In this document: positions 1-8,048 of the stretch, piece by piece
Layout: every line of letters begins with the position of its first letter
Numbering within the stretch: position 1 is the first letter of the stretch
From: Paenibacillus cookii
GTDB lineage: Bacteria > Bacillota > Bacilli > Paenibacillales > Paenibacillaceae
Direction of reading: 5' to 3'
DNA: 64,000 nt
NCBI RefSeq assembly: GCF_018333375.1
Contig: NZ_BORW01000005.1
Coordinates: 62,001-126,000 of the forward strand
The notes under the pieces: model-generated
The model's database searches: none
What the model was told of the DNA's origin: nothing
What the model saw: the letters and a program-made list of their open reading frames with translations, nothing else
Translations under genes and position numbers: made by a program

Positions 1-2
1 GC

Positions 3-30
3 AAAGCCCTTCCGCACCCGGAAGGGCTTT
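3..30. terminator. Hairpin terminator at window edge
   Basis: Perfect 12-bp inverted repeat (AAAGCCCTTCCG at 3-14, its complement at 19-30) around a 4-nt loop. It lies just beyond the stop of the minus-strand FMN reductase and could also serve an unseen gene to the left. The U-tract on the minus strand runs off the window, so orientation is open. Confidence 0.6.
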
Positions 31-39
31 AACGACAAA

Positions 40-588
40 TCAGCTGCGGACCGTCTTTAACGCCGCTGCCCAACGAACCACCTGGTCCAGCATGTCGTTG
101 ACATGGGATGCATGCAAATCGGCGGGCTTAAACACCGTATAGTTTTCGAAATCCGTGAACAAATTCAGCGCCGGATGCGTGCGAACGTCGGCCACCTGCA
201 GCTCCGCGAGGATTCCGCGCAAATGTTCGGCGGCGCGCGTTCCGCCGGAGGAACCGTAGCTGACGATGCCGGCTGCCTTGTTGTACCATTCGGTGCGCGC
301 GCAGTCCAGCGCGTTTTTTAGCGCGCCCGTGATGCTGTGGTTGTATTCCGCCGTCACGAAGATGAACGCGTCCAAAGCGGATATTTTGTTCGCCCAAGCG
401 GCTATTTGTTGTTCGCCGGCAGGATCGCCCAAAAACGGCAGACGGTAATCCGCCAAATCGACGATTTCGTAAACGGCGTCGCCGCGCCGAGAGGCTATGT
501 CCAAAATCCATGTCCCCACCTGGGGGCTGACTCTCCCCGGACGCGTGCTTCCAAGGATAATTCCAATGTTCAAAAGATCGTTGGCCAT
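40..588 (-). CDS. NAD(P)H-dependent FMN reductase family protein
   Basis: A 182-residue flavodoxin-fold protein of the NADPH-dependent FMN reductase/quinone reductase family, which passes two electrons from NAD(P)H through bound FMN to quinones or other acceptors in the cytosol. The N-terminal phosphate-binding loop reads GSTRPGR at about residues 13-19, and the mid-protein SGGTRAAEHLR segment fits the family. The ATG at 588 follows a strong AAGGAGG site. A dyad operator at 615-640, identical in its outer half-sites to those before the neighbouring MFS pump and tetR genes, indicates control by the TetR protein encoded at 1909-2493. The substrate is unknown; co-regulation with an exporter suggests a role in detoxifying a quinone-like or electrophilic compound. 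Confidence 0.88.
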   Translation of the reverse strand: MANDLLNIGIILGSTRPGRVSPQVGTWILDIASRRGDAVYEIVDLADYRLPFLGDPAGEQQIAAWANKISALDAFIFVTAEYNHSITGALKNALDCARTEWYNKAAGIVSYGSSGGTRAAEHLRGILAELQVADVRTHPALNLFTDFENYTVFKPADLHASHVNDMLDQVVRWAAALKTVRS

Positions 589-614
589 TGTTTGTTTCCT
601 CCTTAATATAAATG

Positions 615-640
615 AATGTTAGTTAGTTGTAACTAACATT
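615..640. promoter_or_regulatory. TetR operator 1 (FMN reductase promoter)
   Basis: Two perfect 11-bp arms, AATGTTAGTTA and TAACTAACATT, flank a GTTG centre. The core TGTTAGTT...AACTAACA recurs at 1871-1892 and 2514-2535. It sits about 27 bp upstream of the ATG at 588, where a bound repressor would block transcription. Confidence 0.8.
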
Positions 641-659
641 TTATTCAAAAAAAATGGGC

Positions 660-1832
660 CTAAGATGAAAGACTGCTATTCCCGGTCAGCTCCTCCTTTC
701 CTCGCAGTATGGTTCTTCTGACAAAAACGGCGAAAATGAGCAAAGAAAGAAGTCCGGACACCGCGCATGCGGCAAACAAAAAAGGGTAACCCAGGTACTG
801 GGAAATCAGGCCGAGCACCATCGACCCTAAGCCGATCCCCAGATCCATGGCGGTGAAAAAGGAAGCGTTGGCCACGCCTTTTTTCGTTGGGGCGACGAGG
901 TTGACGGTTGCCGTCTGCAGCGTGGGCTGCGCCGATCCGAAGCCGATTCCGTACAACACCGCGGAACACATCACGCCCACGTAACCGGTGGATACGCTTA
1001 ATACAGCCAGCGCAATCACTGCTATGATCACGGCCGGGATAACGACGGCTCCTTCGTTGTACCGATCCGCCAGTTTTCCGGCAAAGGGACGGGTGATCGT
1101 CAGGACGATGGCGTAAACCAAAAAGAACGTGCCTGCATTGACTTGAATGGATTCGGCGAACAGGGGGAGGAACGTAGTGATCCCGCCGTACGTCAGCGCC
1201 AGAAAAAATATCGATGCCGAAATAGGCAGCACGGATTTGTCGAAAAACGCCATTTTGTTTTTGCGGTCCGACCGGAAGGCAGGGACCCTGGTACACAATG
1301 CAATCGCGATGGCGGCGGCAGACAGGCAGGAGGCAAGCAAAATGGTGCGGTCAAAGGCGTAATGGCCGATCATCCACACGCCGACGATGGGGCCGATGGC
1401 CATCGAAACCGTCATGGACAGTCCATACCACCCCATGCCTTCGCCCCGGCGTTCCGCCGGAATGACGTCGGTGATCGACGTTCCGATCGACGTGGTGGAA
1501 AGGGCCCAGCCGAAGCCGTGCAAAATCCGCAGCAGCAGCAACAGGATGAGTCCGCTAGCCCAGTTGTACAAAAACATCGAGACGGCAAACAAAATAAGTC
1601 CCGCCAGGATAAACGGACGTCGGCCATAACGGTCCAGCAGTCCGCCGACGATGGGTCGGGCGACTACCGCGGACAACGTAAAACCGCCGATGACAAGTCC
1701 CAGCTGCGCTTCGTCGGCCCCAAGGTCCTTGATGTGCAGCGGCAGCGTCGGAAGCAGGATATAAAAACCGAAACTCAAGAAAAACAACGTCACCATCAAT
1801 CCGATAAACGTTTTGGTCCACAAACGGTCCAT
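660..1832 (-). CDS. MFS transporter (drug-efflux type)
   Basis: A 12-helix major facilitator protein of about 390 residues. The loop 2-3 signature appears as GGLLDRYGRRPFILAG, and the cytoplasmic loop shows FAGKLADRYNEGAVV in the C-terminal half, as in proton-coupled exporters of the Bmr/YfmO type. I chose the ATG at 1832 because GAGGAGG lies 8 nt upstream; a longer reading frame to 1871 would run through the operator. The operator at 1870-1893 places the gene under the adjacent TetR repressor. Inference: it exports the compound that releases the repressor, while the FMN reductase downstream modifies it. Substrate unknown. Confidence 0.88.
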   Translation of the reverse strand: MDRLWTKTFIGLMVTLFFLSFGFYILLPTLPLHIKDLGADEAQLGLVIGGFTLSAVVARPIVGGLLDRYGRRPFILAGLILFAVSMFLYNWASGLILLLLLRILHGFGWALSTTSIGTSITDVIPAERRGEGMGWYGLSMTVSMAIGPIVGVWMIGHYAFDRTILLASCLSAAAIAIALCTRVPAFRSDRKNKMAFFDKSVLPISASIFFLALTYGGITTFLPLFAESIQVNAGTFFLVYAIVLTITRPFAGKLADRYNEGAVVIPAVIIAVIALAVLSVSTGYVGVMCSAVLYGIGFGSAQPTLQTATVNLVAPTKKGVANASFFTAMDLGIGLGSMVLGLISQYLGYPFLFAACAVSGLLSLLIFAVFVRRTILRGKEELTGNSSLSS

Positions 1833-1869
1833 AAATAAGGCCTCCTCTATGATCATGGTGATGATATAC

Positions 1870-1893
1870 ATGTTAGTTACTAGTAACTAACAT
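1870..1893. promoter_or_regulatory. TetR operator 2 (MFS promoter)
   Basis: Perfect 24-bp palindrome made of ATGTTAGTTACT and its complement. It is the most symmetrical of the three operators and lies between the tetR stop and the MFS ribosome site, so it can control MFS transcription independently of read-through from tetR. Confidence 0.82.
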
Positions 1894-1908
1894 TCGATCC
1901 AAAAAAAA

Positions 1909-2493
1909 TTACGTCTTTAACCCTCTGGCCAATATGGATATCGATTCTTCGATGTGGTCTTCCCCTACTACAGGGACAATTCCTTCCAGCATCGTGCTTG
2001 CGATGAACTTCCCGTAATTGAACTTCATAACCGTCATAGCCTGGATTTCAGGGTCGCCTTGAACGACTTTGCCCTTTACCTGCATGGTTTTGAGATATTC
2101 GGTGACGATGCTCAGGAATCTCACGGCATTGTTGTGAACGCCCCGATGGATTTCAGGCATCGTTTTTCGTTCCATGACGGAAATCAAATAGATTTTTTTA
2201 TCTCTTTTTAGTACGTCATGGTACAGTTTGCTGATCATCAATAAATCGGCCTCGAGCTCATACGTGATGTTCTGTCTAATGATCTGCTCGATCGGGGTGG
2301 AGAACATGTAATTCTGCAAAATAGCTTCCAAAATCGCCTTTTTCGAGCCAAACGTCCGAAAAACGGTCATCTCGCTGACGGATGCGGCGGCGGCAATTTC
2401 CTTGATCGTAACGGCTTTATAGCCTTTCTCGGACATGAGTTCGACGGTGGCTGCCAATATTCGGTCGGCCGTGTTTTCGGTTTTGGTACTCAG
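1909..2493 (-). CDS. TetR/AcrR family repressor (possible CTG start)
   Basis: A TetR-type repressor of about 194 residues. The N-terminal helix-turn-helix is clear (VTIKEIAAAASVSEMTVFRT), followed by a helical ligand domain without close relatives known to me. The start is unusual. The first usual codon is a TTG at 2457, inside helix 1. The family's conserved ADRILAATVELM helix extends upstream of it, and an in-frame TGA precedes the region at 2502-2500. A CTG at 2493 preceded by GAGGTGA at 7-nt spacing would give a complete N-terminus, so I prefer it. The operator at 2514-2535 implies autoregulation, and the same dyad precedes the MFS and FMN reductase genes downstream. Confidence 0.85.
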   Translation of the reverse strand: MSTKTENTADRILAATVELMSEKGYKAVTIKEIAAAASVSEMTVFRTFGSKKAILEAILQNYMFSTPIEQIIRQNITYELEADLLMISKLYHDVLKRDKKIYLISVMERKTMPEIHRGVHNNAVRFLSIVTEYLKTMQVKGKVVQGDPEIQAMTVMKFNYGKFIASTMLEGIVPVVGEDHIEESISILARGLKT

Positions 2494-2513
2494 ACGGGAT
2501 CACCTCGCTTCTG

Positions 2514-2535
2514 TGTTAGTTAGCGACAACTAACA
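2514..2535. promoter_or_regulatory. TetR operator 3 (autoregulatory)
   Basis: Imperfect 22-bp dyad with 8-bp arms TGTTAGTT and AACTAACA around AGCGAC. It lies about 20 bp upstream of the proposed tetR start. The centre differs from operators 1 and 2, so affinity may be lower. Confidence 0.78.
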
Positions 2536-2581
2536 TTTTTGCTCTGATCATACAATTCCATTCCTTGGATGTCAAGGGGGT

Positions 2582-2624
2582 CAGGAGCCCGACCGGCGAA
2601 GCGATCGGAGCTCCTGCCTTTTTT
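2582..2624 (+). terminator. Hairpin with T-run between tetR and aminopeptidase
   Basis: Arms CAGGAGC (2582-2588) and GCTCCTG (2610-2616) with inner CCGA/TCGG pairing, followed on the plus strand by CCTTTTTT. Both flanking genes are on the minus strand, so the T-run points against them. It may stop antisense transcripts, or serve as a weak terminator for the aminopeptidase. Confidence 0.45.
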
Positions 2625-2644
2625 GATGATGATATCGATTCAAA

Positions 2645-3877
2645 CTAAAACGCCCAATTGCCATTCCGGAACACCGGCTCGATGGCGCCGTCGGCGGTAA
2701 TGCCGTCAATGTCCATGTCCGCCGAGCCGATCATGAAGTCGACGTGAATCAGGCTGTGGTTCAGCCCGGCTTGGTCCAGCTCTTCGCGGGACATTGCCAA
2801 TCCGCCTTCCACGCAAGTCGGGAATGCATCGCCCAGAGCCAGGTGGTTGGAGGCATTTTCGTCGTACAACGTGTTGAAAAAAATCAAATTTGACTCGGAA
2901 ATCGGGGAGCGATGCGGCACCAGCGCCACTTCGCCCAAATAACGGGCGGCTTCGTCGATGCCGAGCATCGTTTTTAACGATTCATAACCCGTTTCCGCGG
3001 AAAAATCGACGACCTTGCCGTTTTCGAACGTCAGGCTGAAATTTTCGATCAGGTTGCCCTGATAACTTAGCGGTTTGGTGCTGCGAACGACGCCGCGGGT
3101 TCCTTCCTTGCGCGGCGACGTAAACACCTCTTCGGTGGGCACGTTCGGGTTAAACGGGTTGTTCTCCGCGTTGACCGCGGTGCCGCCGTTCCAAATATGA
3201 TGGTCCGGAAGCTCGACCGTCAGGTCGGTACCCGGGGCGCGATAATGCAGCTTTTTGTATTGTTTGCGGTTGAGGTACGCCCTTTTGTCATGAAGGGTTT
3301 CATTATGCTCATGCCAAGCCTGCACCGGCTGCTCCCGGTCGGCCCGGGACGCCTTGAAAATCGCCTCCCACAGCGCTTGGATCGCCGCTTCCTTATCAAG
3401 GTCCGGGAATACGAGCTTCGCCCAGCCTTCGGACGGCACGCCGATGATCGACCACGTGAATCTGCTGGCGGACATGTCCGCCCTCCATTTGGCCAGCGCC
3501 GCTCCGGCGGCTTTGGAACTCGCTGCAATCCGTTTCGGATCGATGCCTTTTAGCAGTTCCGGGTTGCTGGATTCGAGAAACAAAAAGGCCCCGCCTTCCT
3601 CGCCGAACTGCTGCACCGCTTGCGCTCTCCATGCCGGATAGGTTTCAAAGGCTTCGTCCGGCGCGAGGCGGTATTTGATCTGCGTGCTGATTTCATCCTG
3701 CCATTCGATATGGACGAGTTTGGCACCGGCTTTATAGGCCTGCTCCGTCACCAGACGAACGAATTCGGGCTGATGGATCGGCGCGCTGATCCACAGCGAT
3801 TGGCCGGGCTGAATGTTCACCGCGATTTTGACGGCCAGCTCGGCGTATTTTTCTAAACAGCTTTGGAAATTTATCAT
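2645..3877 (-). CDS. M29-family aminopeptidase (AmpS/PepS type)
   Basis: A 410-residue cytosolic metallo-aminopeptidase of clan M29, which removes N-terminal residues from peptides using two metal ions. The C-terminal half carries the family's metal-binding elements: ENFSLTFENGKVVDFSAETG, LGEVALVPHRSPIS, NTLYDENASNHLALG with its conserved His, and LNHSLIHVDFMIGSADMDID. The length equals that of typical members. I chose the ATG at 3877 because GAAGGAGG precedes it; an upstream frame to 3991 has no ribosome site and overlaps the terminator of the next operon. It appears to be a single-gene unit. Confidence 0.92.
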   Translation of the reverse strand: MINFQSCLEKYAELAVKIAVNIQPGQSLWISAPIHQPEFVRLVTEQAYKAGAKLVHIEWQDEISTQIKYRLAPDEAFETYPAWRAQAVQQFGEEGGAFLFLESSNPELLKGIDPKRIAASSKAAGAALAKWRADMSASRFTWSIIGVPSEGWAKLVFPDLDKEAAIQALWEAIFKASRADREQPVQAWHEHNETLHDKRAYLNRKQYKKLHYRAPGTDLTVELPDHHIWNGGTAVNAENNPFNPNVPTEEVFTSPRKEGTRGVVRSTKPLSYQGNLIENFSLTFENGKVVDFSAETGYESLKTMLGIDEAARYLGEVALVPHRSPISESNLIFFNTLYDENASNHLALGDAFPTCVEGGLAMSREELDQAGLNHSLIHVDFMIGSADMDIDGITADGAIEPVFRNGNWAF

Positions 3878-3963
3878 GATTTCCTCCTTCGGAATCGGGA
3901 TCAGGATATATCCATTCGTCTTTTGCGGTTCGATTTCCTTTTTTGGAGGCCTGGAAGACGCCA

Positions 3964-4010
3964 TGCAAAAAAAGAGGCAACCCCTTTGCAAGCAAACGGG
4001 CTGCCTCTTT
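3964..4010 (-). terminator. Rho-independent terminator of the glutamine ABC operon
   Basis: Thirteen-bp arms with one G-U pair (AAAGAGGCAACCC at 3971-3983, partner at 3998-4010), followed on the minus strand by a run of seven U. It lies downstream of the permease gene ending at 4080. Confidence 0.85.
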
Positions 4011-4079
4011 CCGATTTGTCAGGATCATTCATCCGTGGGGCGAGTCACGGTAAAAGGGGGCCGGAAACGTCCGGACGGA

Positions 4080-4730
4080 TTATGCGGTTTTGGCCTCCAA
4101 CCGCCGGGCAATGATGGATAGGGTATAGTTGACCGCAAAATACAATACGGCGGCCAAAAGCAGGGACGGGATGACATAGTTCGGGCTGTGCCCCTGCAAG
4201 ATCTGTATATTGTGCATCATTTCCGGAAGCAAAATAATGACGCAAAGCGAGGTATCCTTGAGCAGGGAGATGAACTGGCTGACGATCGGCGGCACCATGC
4301 GGCGCAGCGCGAGCGGGAGAATGATGCAGCGCATCGTCTGCATGTAGCCGAGCCCGGAGGAACGGGCGGCTTCGATCTGGCCGCGGTCCACGGAGTTGAG
4401 GCCGCCGCGGACGATTTCGGAGATCATCGCGCCTTCGAAAATGGTCAGGGCCGAGACGGCCGCCCACAACAGAGGTAGCTTGACCCCGACTAACGGAAGA
4501 ACGATATAGATGAAATAGATGATCAGCAGCAAAGGCAAATTGCGGATCAGATCGATGATGACGGCCAAAACACGATACAGGATCGGAATTCGGGCATAAC
4601 GAATGGCGCCGAGCAGCGTACCGAGCACGAAGCTGAACGCGATCGAAAGGGTAGCCACGAGAAGGGTGACGCCGAATCCCTGCAGAATGAAGGAAAGGTT
4701 CGGCCAGGAGTACGCTCCCGCAAAATCCAT
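4080..4730 (-). CDS. glnP: Polar amino acid ABC transporter permease (GlnP-like)
   Basis: A 216-residue inner-membrane permease of the His/Glu/Gln/Arg (HisMQ) family. About five transmembrane helices are visible, and the EAA loop that docks on the ATPase reads ARSSGLGYMQTMRCIILPLA. The family N-terminal motif appears as GFGVTLLVATLSIAFSFVLG. It is the last gene of a four-gene operon (ATPase, binding protein, permease, permease) and forms a heterodimer with the neighbouring permease. An AAAGGAGG site precedes the ATG at 4730. The order matches glnQ-glnH-glnM-glnP; the actual amino acid is inferred from that order only. Confidence 0.9.
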   Translation of the reverse strand: MDFAGAYSWPNLSFILQGFGVTLLVATLSIAFSFVLGTLLGAIRYARIPILYRVLAVIIDLIRNLPLLLIIYFIYIVLPLVGVKLPLLWAAVSALTIFEGAMISEIVRGGLNSVDRGQIEAARSSGLGYMQTMRCIILPLALRRMVPPIVSQFISLLKDTSLCVIILLPEMMHNIQILQGHSPNYVIPSLLLAAVLYFAVNYTLSIIARRLEAKTA

Positions 4731-4771
4731 GCTTTAAGCCTCCTTTCGCAAAAATGATGCGTTTCCCCGGT

Positions 4772-5437
4772 CTAACGGTCCGCGGCGCGGAACCTCCGTT
4801 CCATGTAATGCACCGCCATGCTCAGCGGCAGGGTCAGGATAAGGTAAAATAAAGCCACGATCGTGTAGACGGTTAACGGCAGGAAGGTGTCTGCATTGAT
4901 CAGGTCGGCATAATACATCAAATCGAAGCCGGAGACGACGGCGAGAATGGACGAGTTTTTCACCAGGTTAATAAACTGATTGCTGATTGAAGGCAGCACG
5001 ATTTTGATCGCTTGCGGCAGGATGATATGCACCATCGTCTGCATATAGGAAAGCCCCGTTGCCCGGGCCGCTTCGCTCTGGCCGGATGGCACGGACTGGA
5101 TCCCTGCGCGGATGGCCTCGGCGATGAAGGATGCGGTGTATACCATCAGGCCGAGGGTGCCGGACGTAAAACCGTCCAGCGGCACGCCAAGCGTCGGCAG
5201 CCCGAGGAAAAAGACGAACACGACGAGCAACAAGGGGATGTTGCGGATGAATTCGACGTAAGCGGTACCGATCCAGTTCAGCGGCTTCAGCGGCGCGATG
5301 CGCATGACGGCGATGATCGTCCCGAGAATGAAGCTGCCGACAAGGGCCAGGGCGCTGGAACCGATCGTATGCAGAAAACCTGCGGAAAACCGGTCCCAAT
5401 GGTCAAAAAGGATGTGAATGTCGAACTTTCCCTCCAT
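4772..5437 (-). CDS. glnM: Polar amino acid ABC transporter permease (GlnM-like)
   Basis: A 221-residue HisMQ-family permease paired with the one ending at 4080. The EAA loop ARATGLSYMQTMVHIILPQA is intact, and the first helix region reads GFLHTIGSSALALVGSFILG. It is separated from the binding-protein gene by about 80 nt that hold a UUCG-capped hairpin, and from the next permease by 41 nt. The ATG at 5437 has AAAGGAGA upstream. Substrate specificity comes from the binding protein rather than from this subunit. Confidence 0.9.
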   Translation of the reverse strand: MEGKFDIHILFDHWDRFSAGFLHTIGSSALALVGSFILGTIIAVMRIAPLKPLNWIGTAYVEFIRNIPLLLVVFVFFLGLPTLGVPLDGFTSGTLGLMVYTASFIAEAIRAGIQSVPSGQSEAARATGLSYMQTMVHIILPQAIKIVLPSISNQFINLVKNSSILAVVSGFDLMYYADLINADTFLPLTVYTIVALFYLILTLPLSMAVHYMERRFRAADR

Positions 5438-5483
5438 GCTTAAACTCTCCTTTCCCTAAAGATAAGCCCGAAGGAGGACGGGG

Positions 5484-5499
5484 GGAGGCCGAAGCCTCC
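5484..5499 (-). other. UUCG-loop hairpin between glnH and glnM
   Basis: On the transcript (minus strand) GGAGGC and GCCTCC pair around a TTCG loop, a very stable tetraloop. There is no U-tract, so it is more likely to block 3' decay and stabilise the binding-protein mRNA than to terminate. Confidence 0.55.
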
Positions 5500-5519
5500 G
5501 ATGGATGCCGCAAAGTCCC

Positions 5520-6326
5520 TTACTCCGGTTTCACGCCCATCCATTGCTCGTATAACTTGTCGTATTCGCCGCTTTCTTTCATTTCCTTCAACAGGTCGTT
5601 GACGACGCCGACGAATTCCGAGTCCCCTTTTTTGATGGCGATGCCGTAAGGCTCGTCGGTGAAGTTGCCTCCGACCAGCTCATAGTTCGGATCCTGCTTT
5701 TGCATGCCGAGCAAAATGGCGTTGTCGGTCGTCAGGGCATCCCCTTGGCCGGCTTTCAGCGCGGTGAACGCATCCTGATAGTTTTCGAATTCCAGCACGG
5801 TGGCGTCCGGCGCTTTTTCGCGGATGTTTTTCGCCGAAGTCGAACCTTTTACGGCCAACACTTTGGTTCCTTTTTTCAAATCCTCCAGGCCTTTGATGGG
5901 GCTGCCCTTTTTGACGAGAAGGGATTGGCCTGCCTTAAAATAGACATCGCTGAAGTCGACCTGCTTCTTGCGGTCTTCCGTGATGGTCATCGTCGCGATG
6001 ATCAGGTCGATATCGCCGTTTTGCAGCAGCGGAATCCGAGTTTTGGAGGTAACCTCCTTCAGCTCCACCTTGTTTTCGTCGCCGAGGATCTTTTTGGCGA
6101 GCGCTTTGGCGATGTCGATATCGAAACCTTCCACCTTGCCCGTAGCCGGGTCCTTCAGCCCGAACAGCTTCGTGTCGTATTTCACGCCGGCGATGACCTT
6201 GCCGCGCTCCTTGATGGCCGCCAGGGTGCCTCCCTCGGCGTTCTTTTTCCCGCCGCCGCAGCCGGCAAGCGCCAAGCAGGTTACAAGCAGGATCAGCAGC
6301 AGGCTGACATAGGATCTTTTTTTCAT
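5520..6326 (-). CDS. glnH: Amino acid ABC transporter substrate-binding lipoprotein (GlnH-like)
   Basis: A 268-residue family 3 solute-binding protein, exported and lipid-anchored. The signal peptide ends in the lipobox LALAGC with Cys23 as the modified residue. The family signature GFDIDIAKALAKKILG lies near residues 68-83, with ITEDRKKQVDFSDVYF after it. It captures a polar amino acid, probably glutamine or glutamate, and delivers it to the two permeases encoded downstream. AGAAAGGGG precedes the ATG at 6326. The closest known relatives by sequence impression are GlnH/PEB1-type proteins; binding specificity cannot be read with certainty. Confidence 0.92.
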   Translation of the reverse strand: MKKRSYVSLLLILLVTCLALAGCGGGKKNAEGGTLAAIKERGKVIAGVKYDTKLFGLKDPATGKVEGFDIDIAKALAKKILGDENKVELKEVTSKTRIPLLQNGDIDLIIATMTITEDRKKQVDFSDVYFKAGQSLLVKKGSPIKGLEDLKKGTKVLAVKGSTSAKNIREKAPDATVLEFENYQDAFTALKAGQGDALTTDNAILLGMQKQDPNYELVGGNFTDEPYGIAIKKGDSEFVGVVNDLLKEMKESGEYDKLYEQWMGVKPE

Positions 6327-6385
6327 TCGTTTTTACCCCTTTCTTTTCGCGTGTTCCCGAAACATATGTAAGCCACAGTGATCAA

Positions 6386-7114
6386 TCAATGCCGGATCAG
6401 GCGGCTGAGGAACAGCCGGGCCCGCTCCTCGCGCGGTTCCCGGAAAAAATCGGCGGCCGTCGCTTCCTCGAGGATTTGGCCGTTGTCCATGAACACGATC
6501 CGGTCGGCGGCTTCCCGGGCAAATCCCATCTCATGCGTGACGATGACCATCGTCATGCCCTCATGGGCCAGGTCCCGCATGACGTCCAGCACTTCGCCGA
6601 TCATTTCCGGATCGAGGGCGGAGGTGGGTTCGTCGAACAGCATGATTTTCGGCTTCATGGCGAGCCCTCTGGCAATCGCTACCCGCTGCTGCTGGCCCCC
6701 GGAGAGCTGGGAAGGATAACTTTCGGCCTTGTCGGCGATGCCGACCCGCTTCAAATACGCAAGGGCTCTTTCCTCCGCCTCCGCCTTGCTTAAGCCGAGC
6801 ACCTTCATGGGAGCGAGCGTGATATTGTCGATCACTTTTTTATGGGGATACAGGTTAAAATGCTGGAATACGATGCCGATGTCGCGGCGGAACCGGTTGA
6901 TGTCGATTTTTTTATCGTGCAGCGGCGTGCCGGCCACAACGAGCTCGCCGGAGGATATCGTTTCCAAGCGATTGATGCAGCGGAGCAGCGTGCTTTTGCC
7001 GGAGCCGGAGGGACCGATGATGACGACAACCTCGCCTTCTTCGATCCGCAGATTGATATTTTGCAGAACCTGAAAGCTGCCGTAAGCTTTGTCGACCTTG
7101 CGAAACTCGATCAT
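6386..7114 (-). CDS. glnQ: Polar amino acid ABC transporter ATPase (GlnQ-like)
   Basis: A 242-residue ATPase that powers the transporter. Walker A ([15 protein letters not shown]), signature ([16 protein letters not shown]), Walker B ([14 protein letters not shown]) and the switch His ([10 protein letters not shown]) are all intact. I chose the ATG at 7114 because GGGAGG lies 8 nt upstream and [14 protein letters not shown] matches the family N-terminus; a longer frame to 7168 is not supported. It is the first gene of the operon, ahead of the binding protein, as in B. subtilis glnQHMP. Confidence 0.93.
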   Translation of the reverse strand: MIEFRKVDKAYGSFQVLQNINLRIEEGEVVVIIGPSGSGKSTLLRCINRLETISSGELVVAGTPLHDKKIDINRFRRDIGIVFQHFNLYPHKKVIDNITLAPMKVLGLSKAEAEERALAYLKRVGIADKAESYPSQLSGGQQQRVAIARGLAMKPKIMLFDEPTSALDPEMIGEVLDVMRDLAHEGMTMVIVTHEMGFAREAADRIVFMDNGQILEEATAADFFREPREERARLFLSRLIRH

Positions 7115-7246
7115 ATCGATGACCTCCCTTCGTCCATATTTGCGCCCGCATTGAATGGGTGGACGCATACATTTTTACAATATATGGCCGGGCTGAAGGC
7201 ATCATGCTAGATATTGCGACCTGCTTGTCCGCTTCCGGTGAACATG

Positions 7247-7279
7247 AAAAAGCCCGAGCCTATCCTAGGCACGGGCTTT
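7247..7279 (-). terminator. Terminator of the ycnJ-ycnI transcript
   Basis: Fourteen-bp arms with one mismatch (7249-7262 and 7266-7279) around a 3-nt loop, followed on the minus strand by UUUUU. It lies 14 bp beyond the ycnI stop. Confidence 0.85.
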
Positions 7280-7292
7280 GCGGATCTTATAA

Positions 7293-7994
7293 CTACCGTT
7301 TTTTCTTGGCTAATGCGGCAACAAGAGCAATGATGGACAACACGAGCGCGGCAATCGAGACGACCAGCGTAGCGGTTTGTACGCCACTGGAGGACGAGTT
7401 GTCGGAGGCGGCGGGAGCCGTAGCGGCGTTTTCCGCGCTGCCCGCGTTCCCTTGCGTCTGCTCCTGCTGTCCTCCGGCCGCGGCATTGTGGCCGTGATCG
7501 GCCGGTTCAGACGCCTGGCCGGCAGCGGTCGTGATTTTCGTGATCGAATGCGGGGATTCGGAGCCTTCGTCGCCGCTCCATTCCACGATGCTTCCGTCTT
7601 TGTAATACTGGAACGCATCCCAGGCGACTTCCGTTTCTTTGCCGGGATTATGGGCCACGAAATTGAACTGCTGGAATTCGCCGGCTTGAATGCCTGCGCC
7701 GGTCGCTTCCCAGGTGATGCTGCTGATTTTGCCGGAGCCGTCCTTTTCGGTGGCGACTTTCCAGTCCGGAACCGGCTGATAGTTCATCAGCTCGACGCCT
7801 TCCGGCACTTTCAAGGTGACTTTGGTCGTCGGGATCTCTTTTTCGGACGGGATTTTGATCGTATAGGTTTCCCAGGCATCGGGCTGGGAGACGGCCGGCT
7901 TGACGGTGACATGCGCGCTGGCGATGCCCGAAAAGAGCAGGAATCCCGCCGCGGCGGTCGCAATAAACGGAAGACGTTTAAACAGTTTCATCAT
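7293..7994 (-). CDS. ycnI: YcnI-like copper-binding protein (DUF1775)
   Basis: A 233-residue exported protein with a DUF1775/YcnI domain and a C-terminal membrane helix. The signal peptide ends in IASA, which would leave His28 as the first mature residue, followed by VTVKPAVSQPDAWETYTI. In B. subtilis YcnI this N-terminal His, with an acidic residue and a Trp, forms a mono-histidine Cu(II) site. A conserved EVAWDAFQYYKDGSIVEW segment is present. The tail is a Gly/Ala/Ser-rich linker (about 165-205), one helix, and KKKR inside, so the domain faces outward. It lies 54 bp after ycnJ and probably shares its transcript. The ATG at 7994 has AAGGAGAG upstream. Confidence 0.9.
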   Translation of the reverse strand: MMKLFKRLPFIATAAAGFLLFSGIASAHVTVKPAVSQPDAWETYTIKIPSEKEIPTTKVTLKVPEGVELMNYQPVPDWKVATEKDGSGKISSITWEATGAGIQAGEFQQFNFVAHNPGKETEVAWDAFQYYKDGSIVEWSGDEGSESPHSITKITTAAGQASEPADHGHNAAAGGQQEQTQGNAGSAENAATAPAASDNSSSSGVQTATLVVSIAALVLSIIALVAALAKKKR

Positions 7995-8048
7995 TGTTTC
8001 TCTCCTTATTTGCATTTTGGATTTTTTTCAACTTTTCATTTCATGGCC

